Notes: generated from the sequence alone by a model not told the origin. Positions 1-10,249 are shown, counted from the first letter of the stretch. The stretch: DNA of 64,000 nt from Callorhinus ursinus (GCF_003265705.1 NW_020313005.1:15207114-15271113); one strand, 5' to 3'. Made by a program: numbers and translations.

Positions 1-479
1 TCCATGCCAATACCTAGTTCCTATCCCAGACCAATTATGTCCAATTTAGGCTCCCTGCCTGGGCATTGTTGTTATTGTTTGTGCTTGACAATTTAAAAGG
101 AAAACTACCTAACCCCTAGGATAGCTCTCTGAGAAGGAGGCTGTGGTTCTAGATGCATGAGTCAGTGGGTAAGTTCTGCCCTTGACCTCCTGGAAACAGA
201 TGGCACCCTGGATGACACCATGTACCCTGGGATTCCATGCATAAAGTTGCAGAGCCAGGTGGACAGCCCATGCCAGGCTCAGCCCAGAGGACAGCTCATT
301 CTCCCTGGAAAATGGTCGTATCAGGTACAGGCATCTGGACCACAGTGGCTCCCAGCAGGACTACACCAGATGCAACCCTCAGGCTGAAAACAACACAGAC
401 CCAGTGTTCAACAGCGACACCACGTAGCAGTGAGACACAGAAACCATGCCTTCGTTCTAACAGCTGTGTGGAAACAGAC
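1..479. other. Unique sequence, no gene recognised
   Basis: I see no repeat, exon or RNA gene that I can name here. Short frames open in both phases around 157-503 have no recognisable protein motif and overlap each other, so I treat them as chance. Confidence 0.5.
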
Positions 480-528
480 TTTTTTTTTTTAATGTTATGT
501 TAGTCACTGTACAGTATATCATTAGTTT
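480..528 (-). mobile_element. 5'-truncated carnivore L1, extreme 3' end
   Basis: A run of T (480-490) is followed by text that I recognise as the antisense of the 3' end of carnivore L1 elements (AATGTTATGTTAGTCAC, then a CATTAGTTTT motif). Read on the minus strand it is the last ~40 bases of an L1 plus its poly(A) tail, a drastically 5'-truncated insertion typical of LINE retrotransposition. No target-site duplication is obvious. It is a lineage-specific element and so younger than the MIR, L2 and L1M copies elsewhere in the window. Confidence 0.6.
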
Positions 529-901
529 TATAAGCTTCAAATGCCCTAGAGAATTCTCAGACAATTCATAGAGAAAGCCTTTAGAAAATAAATGATAGAT
601 TGAATTTCCTACCAACAATATTTCAAGTGTCAATATTTGAGAAAAAATGAATTGGTTGTGTCTATGATTGCACCTCGAGTTTACAGAGCTTTCATACAAA
701 TTATGCAAAAAGAGCTAGCACATCCCAGCTTCACGTAATTTAGTATTTAACCTTGCTCCTGGCCTCAACAAGGCAGTAAATCTCAAGGTTCTTTGACTGT
801 AGTTTGTGTCACCTGTAAAGCCACAGTTTCTGCCCTCTATTCCCACTTGGTTGTCTCTTATGTCAATAGAGGCCATTAGCACAACATCTTGCTTTATAGA
901 T
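529..901. other. Unique AT-leaning sequence
   Basis: No recognisable repeat or gene. The sequence is moderately AT-rich and leads up to the target-site duplication of the SINE. Confidence 0.4.
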
Positions 902-914
902 CCCTACTTCTGGG

Positions 915-1109
915 GGCGCCTGGGTGGCTCAGCCGGTTAAGCGTCTGCCTTCAGCTCAGGTCATGATCCCAGGGTCCTAGGATGGAGCCCCACGTCGGGC
1001 TCCCTGCTCAGTGGGAGTCTGCTTCTCCCTCTCCTCCCTGCTCATTTTCTCTCTCGCTATCTCTCTCTCTCTCTAATAAATAAATAAAATCTTAAAAAAA
1101 AAAAAAGAA
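915..1109 (+). mobile_element. Can-SINE (tRNA-Lys-derived carnivore SINE)
   Basis: The element begins with the Can-SINE head GGCGCCTGGGTGGCTCAG, which carries the tRNA-type A box. It continues with the usual body (CATGATCCCAGGGTCCTAGG, GGGCTCCCTGCTCAG), a CT-rich stretch, an AATAAATAAAT signal and an A-rich tail. A 13-base target-site duplication flanks it: CCCTACTTCTGGG at 902-914 and CCCTACTTCCGGG at 1110-1122, one mismatch. The body matches caniform SINEs; I do not see the cat-type body or the young dog SINEC_Cf head. It is a non-coding passenger mobilised by L1. Confidence 0.95.
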
Positions 1110-1122
1110 CCCTACTTCCGGG

Positions 1123-1239
1123 CTTGGGGACTGCTGACCAGACCACATCCTGGCCTGCCTCACCTGCCCTGAGCTAAGCTCTCTTCCTGCCCCTCCTCGG
1201 AGACCATGTGACTCGGGAGGCCAGGCAATAGCCTGGAGA
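1123..1239. other. Unique GC-balanced sequence
   Basis: Nothing recognised between the SINE and the weak MIR. Confidence 0.3.
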
Positions 1240-1400
1240 GTACTGGTGGGAGCCAGAAGACCTAGATCCTAGCCCGGGTTTTTCCACTTGCCTGTGCTTC
1301 CTTGAGATTTGTCCCTTCAATTCTCCGGCCTTTAATTTCTTCATCTATAAAAGAAGGGGAAGGGAGATGGTCTTAGAGGCCTTGTTAGCTTGCATTATCT
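1240..1400 (+). mobile_element. Probable MIR fragment, diverged
   Basis: The text follows the MIR pattern in sense orientation: an AGAAGACCTAGATCCTAG segment where MIR has its 'gacctgggttcgaatcc' part, then a TTTCTTCATCTATAAAA segment matching the MIR core 'cctcatctgtaaaatgg'. The fragment is old and gapped. The core is the reliable part. Confidence 0.5.
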
Positions 1401-2519
1401 GTGGTTGGTAGTGGCACTGCCAGGAACCAGGTCGGAAAGGATCACATTAGGGGTTAATTAAGAGTCGACTCTCTTACTTGAATGAAACTATCCTGAGTGT
1501 TTGATTACCTTGCCTTGCTCCTAAAATTTTCATGCAAATGAGCTTTTAAAAAAATCTCATACATTTATTTATTCCTCCAAAATCTCAGTCTCTGTGGTCC
1601 AGCCTCTTTGCAGACCTATGCTATTTAAAAAAAAAAAAGAAAAGAAAAGAGAGATAATTACAATCCACTGACCCAACCTTCCACCAGCACAATAACCTAA
1701 AGGCTTGTTAAGCTCTGTAATGTCAGCCCCAGGTATCAAGCCTTTGTGTGTTGAGCTTTGCTATGAGCTGTGCTACCCCTCCCTGTCCGTGCATAATAGG
1801 AGCTCGAGGAGAACCGAAATGGGTGCCTCCTTGTGGTCTGAGTGGGGAGACCATGGTTCCATGTACCACATAACAGAGGGTTTGCGGAAGGATAGAAGTC
1901 ACGGTCTGGGTCCAGATGGGCAGTTCCAAATCCAGTATCCAGTGATACAAAATTGGGCATGTTAGATAAAAAAGGGCTGTTCAAGTAGCGATAAATAAGA
2001 GTTGAGGAAGAAGAGAAAAAAACAGGTTCCAAATGAACAATGGGGTGTAGGGCCTGGATCTTTTCTTGGGCTGCAGTCAAAGTGGCTGTGGAGGCTTTTT
2101 CTCTGATCCCTGAGGCAGTCTTTTTTCTTTTTCTTTTTTTTATTTTTTTCCCCAGAAACAAAGCCTCTGTCTCCGATTACAAATCCCATGCTGCCTAGAC
2201 ATCCTGAATCTCAGTGCCCAGGTCAACACAGAAGAACTTCCTTCCCCAGGAAAGCCATGTGTTTGCCTCACCAAATACCCACAACCTCAAGCCAGGTGTC
2301 AGATACAAAAAACCATTATTCACCCTTTGATCAAAAGTGCTGGGGATTTCAGTGCATTAAAGCGATGCATGAGTCCTGAATATCCATCACCAGAGCCATT
2401 AGCTGAGACCATGAAACCCTCCTTGTCACTCATTCCCTAGCCCTAGACAGGGAATGTTCACTCTGGAAAGCGGAGGAGAGTCTATGCCCTGGCAGCATGG
2501 AGTCATATGGGCAGGTTTT
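1401..2519. other. Unique sequence with A- and T-rich tracts
   Basis: No gene or named repeat recognised over about 1.1 kb. An A-rich tract (AAAAG/AAAAGA units) lies at 1627-1654 and a T-rich tract at 2121-2152. A 141-codon minus-strand frame (1736-2161) begins inside the T-rich tract, and its Lys/Arg-rich start is simply the A/G-rich complement. It has no domain I can name, so I do not call it a gene. Confidence 0.45.
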
Positions 2520-3812
2520 CCTGTTTGATTTTTTTGTTAATAAATATTTTGTTTTATTTATTTTAATTAATAAATATTTTGGAGCAGCTTTTAGGTTTAT
2601 AGAAAAATTAAGCTGAAAATACAGGAAGTTCCCATCTATGCTGTCCCCCTGCTCACCAGTTTGGGCTATTATTAGCATCTGGCTTTGATGTGGAATATTT
2701 GTTACAATTGATGAGCCAGAATCGATACCTTGTTATTAACTTAAAGTCCATAGTTTACATTAGGGATCACTCTATGTTGTCATGCTATGGGTTTTGACAA
2801 ATGCATAATGACATGTATCCACAGTTACAGTGTCATACAGAATAGTTTCACTGCCACAAAAACCCCATTCATCCCTCCCTACCCTCCCCCCAAGCCTCTG
2901 GCAGCCAAGAACTTTTTACTATCTCCATAGTTTTGTCTTTTCCTGAATGTCATATAGTTGGAATCACACAGAATGTGGCTTTTTCATATTGTCCGCTTTC
3001 ACTTAGTAATATGAATTTCCATTTCTTCCATGTCTTTTAAAAAATGGCTGGCTAACCCTTTTTTTTTTTTTTTAATCACTGAATAACACTCCATTGTATA
3101 GATGCCCAAGAACTTACCCATTCTCCTGTTGTCCTATTGAAGGACAAATCAGTTGCTTCCAAGTTTGGGCAATTATGAATAAAGCTCTATAAACATTCGT
3201 GTTCAGGTTTTTGTATGGCCTTAAGTTTTCAACTCACGGGGGTAAACATTGAAGAACATCATAGCTTGATGATGTGGTTACAGTGTGTTTAGGTTTGTAA
3301 GAAACTGCCAACTATCTTCCAAAGTGGCTATACCATGTTTTCATTCCCACCAGCAATGATGGAGGGTTCCTGTTGCTCTACCACATCTTCAGCATTTGGT
3401 GTGGTCATGTTTTGGATTTTAGCCAATAGGTGTGTAATGGTATCTCATTGTTTTAATTTGTAATTCCTCAACGGCATATGATGATGACCATCTTTTCATG
3501 TGTTTATTTACCATCTGCATATCGTGATTGGTGAGGTATGTGTCTTAGTCTTTAGCCTTATTTTTTAATTAGGCTGTTTATTTTCTTATTGTTGAGTGTT
3601 AAGAGTCTTTTATATTTTTAGATAGCAGTCCTTTATCAGATATGTGTTTTGCAAAGATTTTCTCCTAGTATGTAGCTTGTCTTTGCATTCTCTTAACAGT
3701 ACTTCCCCACAGAGCAGAAGTTTTTAATTTTAAAAGTCCAGCTTGTCGATTTGTTCTTCTATAGATCTTGCTTTTAGTGTTCTATCTAAAAAAAGTCATT
3801 GCCAAACCTAAG
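2520..3812 (-). mobile_element. L1M-class LINE, 3' portion, antisense
   Basis: About 1.3 kb reads as the reverse complement of the end of an old L1. Landmarks are TTGACAAATGCATAATGACA (2794), the CCATTGTATAGATG segment (3092), AATTATGAATAAAGCTCTAT (3171), AAACTGCCAACTATCTTCCA (3302), CCCACCAGCAATGATGGAGG (3347), TCCTTTATCAGATATGTGTT (3630) and AGCAGAAGTTTTTAATTTTA (3714). These lie in the last part of ORF2 and the 3' UTR of mammalian L1M families. The frame is destroyed by many stops and indels, so no protein is made. The internal T run at 3059-3074 is probably microsatellite growth. Confidence 0.9.
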
Positions 3813-3815
3813 GTC

Positions 3816-3906
3816 AGATAGATGATAGGTAGATAGATAGATAGATACAGATAAATCTAGATAGAGGTCTAGAGATCTCTATCTATATTCTATCTATCTA
3901 TCTATT
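3816..3906. repeat. GATA/TATC microsatellite with hairpin symmetry
   Basis: GATA units on the left (3826-3846) are mirrored by TATC units on the right (3889-3904). Between them TAGATAGAG (3858-3866) pairs perfectly with CTCTATCTA (3877-3885) around a 10-base loop. The whole block is therefore an imperfect palindrome rather than a simple one-direction repeat. Confidence 0.9.
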
Positions 3907-4190
3907 TAATTTCTGCAGACATTCATTATAAAGAATTGGCTCATGTGATTATGGAGGCTGACATACTAGAATCAGCAAGCTGGAGACCCAGGAGAGCCAA
4001 TGGTGTAGTTCCAGTCCAAGTCTGAAAGCCTAAGAATGAGAAGAGCTGATGGTGTAATTGCCATCTGAAAACCTGCAGTCTCAAGAATCAGGGAGAGCTG
4101 ATGTTTCTGTTGGAGATTGAAGGCAAGAAAAAGCCAATATCAGGATTCTCAGAGAGTACTTTCCTTCCCATTTCCCATAGGAGAAGGCAG
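3907..4190 (-). mobile_element. Ancient interspersed repeat with ~45-base internal subunits, family not named
   Basis: I recognise a widespread mammalian repeat (AAAGAATTGGCTCATGTGAT, AAGCTGGAGACCCAGGAGAG, CCAATGGTGTAGTTCCAGTC) read antisense. It contains three diverged subunits of the form AGAGCYRATG...CTGAAAGCC, starting near 3993, 4042 and 4092. In other genomes the same repeat carries a simple-sequence stretch at this end, which fits the adjacent GATA block. I cannot name the family with confidence from memory. Confidence 0.6.
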
Positions 4191-4204
4191 ACTAGTGGGC
4201 CATA

Positions 4205-4620
4205 TGCCTTCAATCACTCTCTCATTCATTCATGGATTCGTTTATTGATTCATTCATTCAATAAACACTTACCTGGTGTCCACTGTGTGCCTGACCTAAT
4301 GATAAGCCCTGGCTATCAAGTGCAGAGCAGACCAGGTGCTTGTCCTCAGGAAACTTATTGTCTAGTAGGAAGACAGGTACTAAATAAATAAGCAAGTACA
4401 AAATAAACTCAGATTTCTGTGGTCATGAGAGCAGTGAGGCAGAGGGCAGGAAAGTGGGAGAAATCTAAGGGGGACAGGAAAACCTCTCTGTGTCCCAGAG
4501 TATATACCAAGGATGTTGGCAGGCAAGCTAGGCAGAAAGAGCCATGCTCCGGTCAGCAGACCAGCACATACAAAGGCCCAAGGTTGGGAGCTGAAGAGTG
4601 GTTAATCCAGTGTTGCTTTC
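4205..4620 (-). mobile_element. L2 LINE, 3' region, antisense
   Basis: The stretch starts with the reversed L2 3' end (TCATTCATTCAATAAACACT, then GTGTCCACTGTGTGCCTGAC) and runs on through the remembered L2 body (GTCCTCAGGAAACTTATTGT, CTAGTAGGAAGACAGGTACT). It fades near 4600 in a segment matching 'agcatgtgcaaaggccc'. L2 has been immobile since early mammalian evolution. No frame is preserved. Confidence 0.8.
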
Positions 4621-5477
4621 ACTGATTTTTTTCATCAGGCTTTGCTTTACTCAAGATAAGACACCATGTCTCTTTGTGTCTTTACTTGATACGGGTTGAT
4701 GGACAGAATCAGGGCAGTCATGGAGATTTGTACATTGTGTTTGGAGGTCATCAAACAATCTTTGGGGCCTGAGTTTCTGCATCTCTGAAAAGGTCATGTT
4801 TAGGAAGAGGGAGAAACAAAGGGTCTCACAGCTGGAAAGAAAAGGTAGCCTGCAGTCAGCAAGGACACAGTCACCTGCCAATGAGACAGATGAAACAAGG
4901 CCCAGGAGCTGGGATGACAGAAGCATATAAGAAGATGCTTTGAGGTGAAAGTAGGTCAGATTTCTGATTCCTGAGCTCAGTGCTCAGCCTCCTAAAACTT
5001 AATAGAGCTGCAGTTTCCAGAGCAAAGAGCGAGCAGATGTTACCTGGATATGCTTAGCTTCCAGGTACACAGTCCTTGCATGTGGTGATGGACACACCCT
5101 GACTGGCTGTTCTATACCTGCAGGCCTGACCCTGATATGCTCATGGAATCAGAGTGGTCCTGGGTGGGCAAGGAGAGATGGGGGAGAAGAAGGAAAGGAA
5201 TGTACACTTTCCAGTGGCTGAGCCTCATGTAATTAAATCCAACCTCTCTCCAGCTGGGACCAAATGAGGTGTGTGGGCTTCTGCTTCAGCTCACAGTGCA
5301 ATTAGTACAGGGAGGGAGGTAGAGAGAGGACCTTTGGCACCCAGGCCCTTGTAACCAGGCCTCAGGCTCCTCTCCCAGCCCATTCCCCTAGACACCAATG
5401 GGCTTGGTGTCCTTTTTCCACCTCCTTACCCACCTGAGCACTTCAGCGTCTCCGCAGGGCTCCCTTCTGTATATGCA
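4621..5477. other. Unique sequence, nothing recognised
   Basis: About 850 bases without a gene or repeat that I can identify. The minus-strand frame at 4651-4926 is Leu/Ser-rich, contains no domain I recognise and lacks the splice context expected of an exon. Confidence 0.4.
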
Positions 5478-5613
5478 TACACACACAAGAGTGTGCACAC
5501 ATAGACACTCACATATACATACTCACATGTGTGTGCACACACTCTCACACATGCACTCACATATACATGCACACATATGCATGTGCACATACACACACCC
5601 TCATGCACACCTG
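5478..5613. repeat. Imperfect CA-rich tract (CACATA/CATGCA type)
   Basis: Alternating purine-pyrimidine sequence made of CACATA, CATGCA, GTGTGCACAC and CACACTC units. It keeps frames open on both strands: the 140-codon plus frame at 5398-5820 and the 80-codon minus frame at 5426-5668 are rich in His/Thr/Cys/Val for this reason alone. Confidence 0.9.
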
Positions 5614-6094
5614 ATGGCTTCTCCTTGTCATTCTGTATGCAGCTTTTACTCATTGTCCCAGGTCCCATTCAAACCTCCCCTTAGCCCATATGGATGCTGC
5701 CTTCTTCAGACCCATGACCAGAAGTTGCCATCCATTGCCTGTCTCCTATACAATGGCCTTGGCAATTCTGAGCTTGATGTCATTGTCCCCATTTCTCAGA
5801 TGAGGACATCTTCAGAGTAGTCCAATTTTTCAGGCAAGAGAATAGGACTGTAATGTGGGGTAGGTGCTACCTGCTTTTTTTTAGGAAAAACTACACTCAT
5901 GAGGGCCTTCAATGCAGTAGAGAACAATTAGGAAAAGGGTATGTTTCTTCTAGAGTAGAGAGGGTCAGGATGGAGGAAAAGATTGCCTCCACTGTGCAGG
6001 TCATAATGTCATGACAGTACCTTCCATGACCCATAACCATGATGGGTGAACCATGGGATCACGGTGTCAGAGTTCAATATAACTTTGGTAAGTC
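5614..6094. other. Mostly unique; weak MIR core near 5775-5825
   Basis: A CCCCATTTCTCAGATGAGGA segment at 5788 resembles the reversed MIR core ('ccccattttacagatgaggaaac'), so a worn MIR on the minus strand is possible. The rest is unremarkable. Confidence 0.35.
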
Positions 6095-6305
6095 TTTGGG
6101 CTGTGACTGCCTGCACCCAGGTCCCAGCTACATTACATGTCTGCTGTGTGGCTGGAACAAGCCACTTAACATTTCTATGCTCAGAGGTGGGGGTGCCCAC
6201 CCATAGGGTACTCATGAGAATCAGAATTTGTGCTTGTAAAACCCTGATGCAGTGCCTGGCACAGGGAAGGCACTGCGTAAGTGTTGGCTCTCACAGTTAT
6301 TATCA
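6095..6305 (+). mobile_element. MIR SINE
   Basis: Sense MIR: CACCCAGGTCCCAGCTACAT, then TGCTGTGTGGCTGGAACAAG and CCACTTAAC, and the 3' part ATGCAGTGCCTGGCACAGGG with a final 'gtaagtgttgg...ttatta'. It is nearly full length and old. The tRNA-like head is poorly preserved. Confidence 0.8.
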
Positions 6306-6724
6306 CATGTCCCAGTCACCCAGCCTTAAGGGAGCATCCTGGGCAGCTCTCCAGGCCCAGATGATTCCAACCAGAGGGGCCCTCCCAGTCAAGGTGGGCA
6401 GCCAGATCTGCACGCACCCATCTCTGAGCTATCAGCATTCCCTAAGGCCAGCACAGCCCATCATCAGCACCACTGCTGAAACCCACCCCTGGGCAGGCTC
6501 TCTGGTTTTTCACAATGGACACACAATAAATGAGCAATGAGGGCAAAATGTATGCCCACCTGGGGTTTTTCCAGCCTCACTGTGAGTAGGCAGATCTTCT
6601 TAGATCTTCTTTCCAGAGCAAAGAGCTGGTCCTTGAAGAGTTGACTAAATGATTTAATCAGAATTATGCAGCAAAAGGAGTCAAGGTATGGACTGCAGTC
6701 TCAGAGGCTGAAAAGTGGGAGATG
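6306..6724. other. Unique sequence, nothing recognised
   Basis: No gene or repeat seen. A tiny duplication AGATCTTCTT/AGATCTTCTT lies at 6592-6611. Confidence 0.4.
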
Positions 6725-6905
6725 AAGGAGTCACACTGGCTTTGGAGAGGAGACCTCACTGGCTGCATTGCCTTAAGCAAGTCTATTAACCTCAGTTTCC
6801 TTGTCTGTAAACTGGGACCAATGAGACCTCATGAGGCTATTTTGGAGATTAAACTAGTCAATGTATATGACATGCCTAGCACCTGGGAGGGCATTACTAG
6901 AGCTA
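6725..6905 (+). mobile_element. MIR SINE
   Basis: The MIR core is clear: TTAAGCAAGTCTATTAACCT, CAGTTTCCTTGTCTGTAAAC, GAGGCTATTTTGGAGATTAA and CATGCCTAGCACCTGGGAGG, in the MIR order on the plus strand. Confidence 0.8.
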
Positions 6906-7031
6906 ACATGAGGACTGACTGTTAGGGTCTCTGGCAACCTGAACCCCAACAAAGAGAATCATTTTAACCCCACCCTTGCTGGGCCCCTCTTGAAGAGGGC
7001 AACTCCTTTACACTTCCTGGTTCCCTCCGCC
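6906..7031. other. Unique sequence
   Basis: Short unique spacer with no recognised element. Confidence 0.3.
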
Positions 7032-7095
7032 TCCCTCCAGCAAACGTTAATTATATATGGAGCTTCCCTCCAGCAGAAGGGTTATAATTAATTTA
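7032..7095. promoter_or_regulatory. Candidate homeodomain-type site pair in a 33-base duplicated module
   Basis: TCCCTCCAGCA occurs at 7032-7042 and again at 7065-7075, exactly 33 bases apart. Each copy is followed within about 20 bases by an ATTA palindrome: TTAATTA at 7047-7053, TAATTAATTTA at 7085-7095. TAATTA is the core bound by many homeodomain proteins. That this is a working enhancer is inference only; AT-rich sites of this kind also occur by chance. Confidence 0.25.
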
Positions 7096-7384
7096 TGTTG
7101 GGACCATAATAGATTCCAATACAAACTCTATTTCATTGCATCCAACTATGCTCTGACTGCAAGGCATAATTTCGTAACTCACTATGCAATGCAGCCTCCT
7201 GCAGCACCCCTTCCCCACCTTCCTGGAAGAGAAACCAACAACCAACAGAAGAGAGAAGGGAGACACCGGGGTCTCTATCCAAGAAGATGACAGAAAGCTC
7301 TCCATTCCCCACTCCTCCTATTGGACACTGTGCCCAGAAAGAAGGAGCATGCACCAGGCAACACAGGCCTTGCATGGAATCTCA
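7096..7384. other. Unique sequence
   Basis: Nothing recognised. The several overlapping frames of 70-96 codons here lie on both strands and share no family motif. Confidence 0.35.
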
Positions 7385-7558
7385 ACTCCCCATAATTGCT
7401 ATGTGACCTATGACATTCACTCAACCTCTCTGATCTTCAGCTTTCTTATTTATAAAAATGGAATAATACAATAATATGCACACTTAAAGGTATTTGTGAG
7501 GATTAAATCAGAAGAACTTTTATAAAATATTCACAAAAATATCAAGTGCTTACCCTGT
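7385..7558 (+). mobile_element. MIR SINE
   Basis: Sense MIR: AATTGCTATGTGACCTATGA, CATTCACTCAACCTCTCTGA, TTTATAAAAATGGAATAATA and TTTGTGAGGATTAAATCAGA. It faces the antisense MIR that starts 12 bases downstream. Confidence 0.8.
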
Positions 7559-7569
7559 ACTTAATAACA

Positions 7570-7680
7570 AATAACAATGGTAGCTAATATTTAAGGAACA
7601 TTTACTGTGTGCCAGGCACTGTGCTGTCTCATTCCATCTTCATGACAACCTGTGAGGTTAGTCCCCATCCTGGCCACTGG
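7570..7680 (-). mobile_element. MIR SINE, antisense
   Basis: Reversed MIR 3' part: GAACATTTACTGTGTGCCAG, GCACTGTGCTGTCTCATTCC, ATGACAACCTGTGAGGTTAG. With the preceding sense copy it forms an inverted MIR pair. Confidence 0.75.
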
Positions 7681-8424
7681 GTATTGTGGGGAGACACTAT
7701 GCTCAAAGCATGGTCCTTCTTTAGGAAGGCCCCTGTCCAGTGGGACATGGATAGAAGGTGGACAAGTGCCATCTCTGGAGAGGAGTTCACAGAAGGGTAC
7801 TGCCTGGCTGCTTTTACACAAGGTCTTTTCCAGAAGCAAAGAGGGGAGAGAGAAAGGTTGTTTGCTTCAGAGGGCAATCTTGTCACGCCCAGATTGCAAG
7901 GATCTGAGGAGTAAGTGACTCAAAAGTGAAGATGGCAAATATAGATTATCAACTCAGGAGGTAAAGGGAGGGAGGTGTGGCTGCCTACAAACAGGAAGCC
8001 AGCCAGAGCAAGGATGCTGGGAATGCAGAGACTGTGTGGGCCAGGTGGAGGGGGTCAGGCCAGAGAACCAGTTCCCTGGGGACCCTGGCCTTTCTGACAG
8101 CCTCATATAGGGCTCCTCCTCACCTCCCGGGAGTTTCCCACAACTATTCACAAAATTCATTTTTTCTTTAAGTGTTTTTGTGCTGTTACCCATTCTCAAG
8201 CAGTACATCCACCTGCTAAACCAGTTGATTTACATGTCACTGAGCATTAACATGTCCTTGAGCCATTAGTCCTGTGCGCCCTGGCCCCCAGGTCCCTTAT
8301 CTGCTAGTCTGCCCTCTTCAGGGATGTAATGTTTCTGAACCCACTTCTTCCTTCCCCGTGGTTTAGGTGTCTTCAGAACACCTATAAATTCCTGATAGTT
8401 TAAAACTTATTTTTTTGTTATTTG
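7681..8424. other. Unique sequence, nothing recognised
   Basis: About 740 bases without an identified repeat or gene. Three overlapping frames (7591-7918, both strands) are mutual shadows with no domain. Confidence 0.4.
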
Positions 8425-8531
8425 ATCATTGCCCAAGTCCCCCAGTAAAATGTCAGATTTGAGGTTATGGGCTTTAAAAAATCTATTTAAAGTACTGTAT
8501 CCTCAAAGCCTATAACAGTGTCTGGGACTAA
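8425..8531 (+). mobile_element. L2 LINE 3' end, worn
   Basis: The order 'ccagtaaaatgtcagatttgaggttatgggc' followed by CCTCAAAGCCTATAACAGTG TCTGGGAC fits the L2 3' UTR ('...tagactgtaagctccttgagggcaggg...agcacagtgcctggcac') in sense orientation. Divergence is high. Confidence 0.5.
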
Positions 8532-8596
8532 TTTGTCTGCAATAAAACCGGTTAGGAAAATATTACTTTGTCTACAATAAAGCCAGTTAGAAAATA
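8532..8596. repeat. 35-base imperfect tandem duplication
   Basis: TTTGTCTGCAATAAAACCGG (from 8532) and TTTGTCTACAATAAAGCCAG (from 8567) begin two adjacent copies that both continue through 'gttag(g)aaaata'. They differ by three substitutions and one indel. The event is a local duplication, not a transposon. Confidence 0.85.
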
Positions 8597-8606
8597 GCCT
8601 AAGAAA

Positions 8607-8642
8607 GTGTGTGTGTGTGTGTGTGTGTGTGCACACGCGTGC
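8607..8642. repeat. (TG)n microsatellite
   Basis: Uninterrupted GT units to 8631, then GCACACGCGTG. Alternating purine-pyrimidine DNA, likely length-polymorphic. Confidence 0.95.
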
Positions 8643-9084
8643 CCTTAAATATGTGCACACATATATGTAGTATGTGTTGTGGGGGGTGGGGGAGCCCCGA
8701 TAAAAGGAAACCTATCCTTTTGCTCAGGAAGCCACATTCCTAGAGAAAAGAGAGGCCACATGCTGGAAAAAGAAAGATATTGTAGACAGACTGGGTTGGT
8801 CCAGAACTTCCCTGATATCTGACAAGACTGGCCCAGCAATCCACAGCTGGGTGGGAGCTGCATGTTGTCACAGAGTCAGGTTTGACCCAGAACATGAGCA
8901 AGGCTAGCCCACCAGTGAGTGAAGGGCTCAGGCACTTGGAACTGGGACCACTGCACCTGAGCTGGCCTGCTAAGAGCTCACTGCCTGCTTATGTACTTCC
9001 CTGGTGGAGTGGAGCATGGTGTTTCTGAAACCTATCTGCTGGGGTCATAGACCAGGTATGGAAGGGAATAAGAACTCCTCAAAC
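8643..9084. other. Unique sequence, nothing recognised
   Basis: No gene or repeat identified. It includes a G-rich stretch near 8679-8695 (TTGTGGGGGGTGGGGGAGCC). Confidence 0.35.
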
Positions 9085-9400
9085 GTCACCTTTGGAGGTC
9101 TGGAATTTACCATTGGATTTGCTGCTGAATCTTGGGCAAAATGTATTAAGATCTCTGAGCCCCAGTTTTCCATAGGTGACTTCATGACTCAGTTTGCATT
9201 GGACCATCGGTGGTGGACATCAGGTGTCCCAACATATCAGTCGCACCTCCTGTCTCTTCCAAAGAGCCTCATTTTGGACAATAAATTATATGACATTCTA
9301 ATAATAAATCCCTTTTAGAGTTTTTACGAGGATTAAATGAGTTGACACGTGATGGTGGCCACCACAGTGTGAGCGTTCATAAAAGCAATTAAATACAGAT
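9085..9400 (+). mobile_element. MIR SINE, possibly interrupted
   Basis: The MIR first half is seen at 9090-9175 (GAATCTTGGGCAAAATGTAT, TCTCTGAGCCCCAGTTTTCC) and the second half at 9310-9400 (GTTTTTACGAGGATTAAATG AGTTGACACG). About 130 bases of non-MIR text lie between the halves. This is either an insertion without a visible target-site duplication or two separate copies. Confidence 0.6.
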
Positions 9401-10249
9401 CATGCCTGCATCCTGCCTAACCTGAGCCCCTAGCGCCCTGTCCCACTGCTGCCTCTGACCAGATGCTGGGGCATGCCCCAGATGCCTTCTCTCTCTCCTT
9501 CTCCCATCTCTTCTGGGATCTGATGCTTTCACCTCCTCCCATTGCCCTGCATCTTCCTGTCTCCAGCTGAGAGATTCACAGGCCACTCAGGGCCCTGTGG
9601 AGAGAGCATTGCCCTGCCCAGGGGGGCACGGCTTCCCGCGATGGATGCTCTCCTGTCCTGGCCACACAGGTAATGCACGAGTGAGGCCATTTAAGGAAAC
9701 ATTCCCTTATCTCACCTGGCAAAGCTTCCCTCTTCCTCTTCTTGAAAAATGGGCAGCTGACCAATGTGGGAGCCGTGTCCACTCTTCAGAGCTGTCACCA
9801 GGATTGATGGATGGAACTTCTGCTCTTTGCAAGAAGAAATTTTGCAGTGAGAGCCTATCCCTTGGGCTTTGCCTGCCTCCCTGTGAGGAAGCATGGACTG
9901 TAAAGAAGCTTCTATAGACAAATAAAGAGCCATTCAGAGAAGGGAGGCCAGCACGAAGTCAGAGAGCCCCAGGTCAAGAGCCCAGGCTGGTACTCCACAT
10001 CTTCTCGGGCTGCGAGTTTGCTGGGTGAGAAGCGAGCAGTTTGTGGGGCAGCAGGGGGACAGTGAAGCATCCAGAGATGAGACTAGAGCAGTAAAAAGGG
10101 AACACACTGCCAAGACCCCGTTCTATTAGGGTTCAACGGCAACATGCAACCTTCTACACTGTCTGGGTAGGACCTCTGCCCACAGACCCACTACTGGGAG
10201 CTGGACCACCCACCCTGCCAGATTCTGTCCTGACTTTGCCCTTTGTGAT
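9401..10249. other. Unique sequence, nothing recognised
   Basis: About 850 bases. The strand-overlapping frames at 9389-9933 have unremarkable composition and no domain. No RNA gene seen. Confidence 0.4.

Noticed and set aside
1736..2161. 141-codon minus-strand frame with a Lys/Arg-rich start
   Set aside because: The basic start is only the complement of a T-rich tract (2121-2152); no initiation context or domain.
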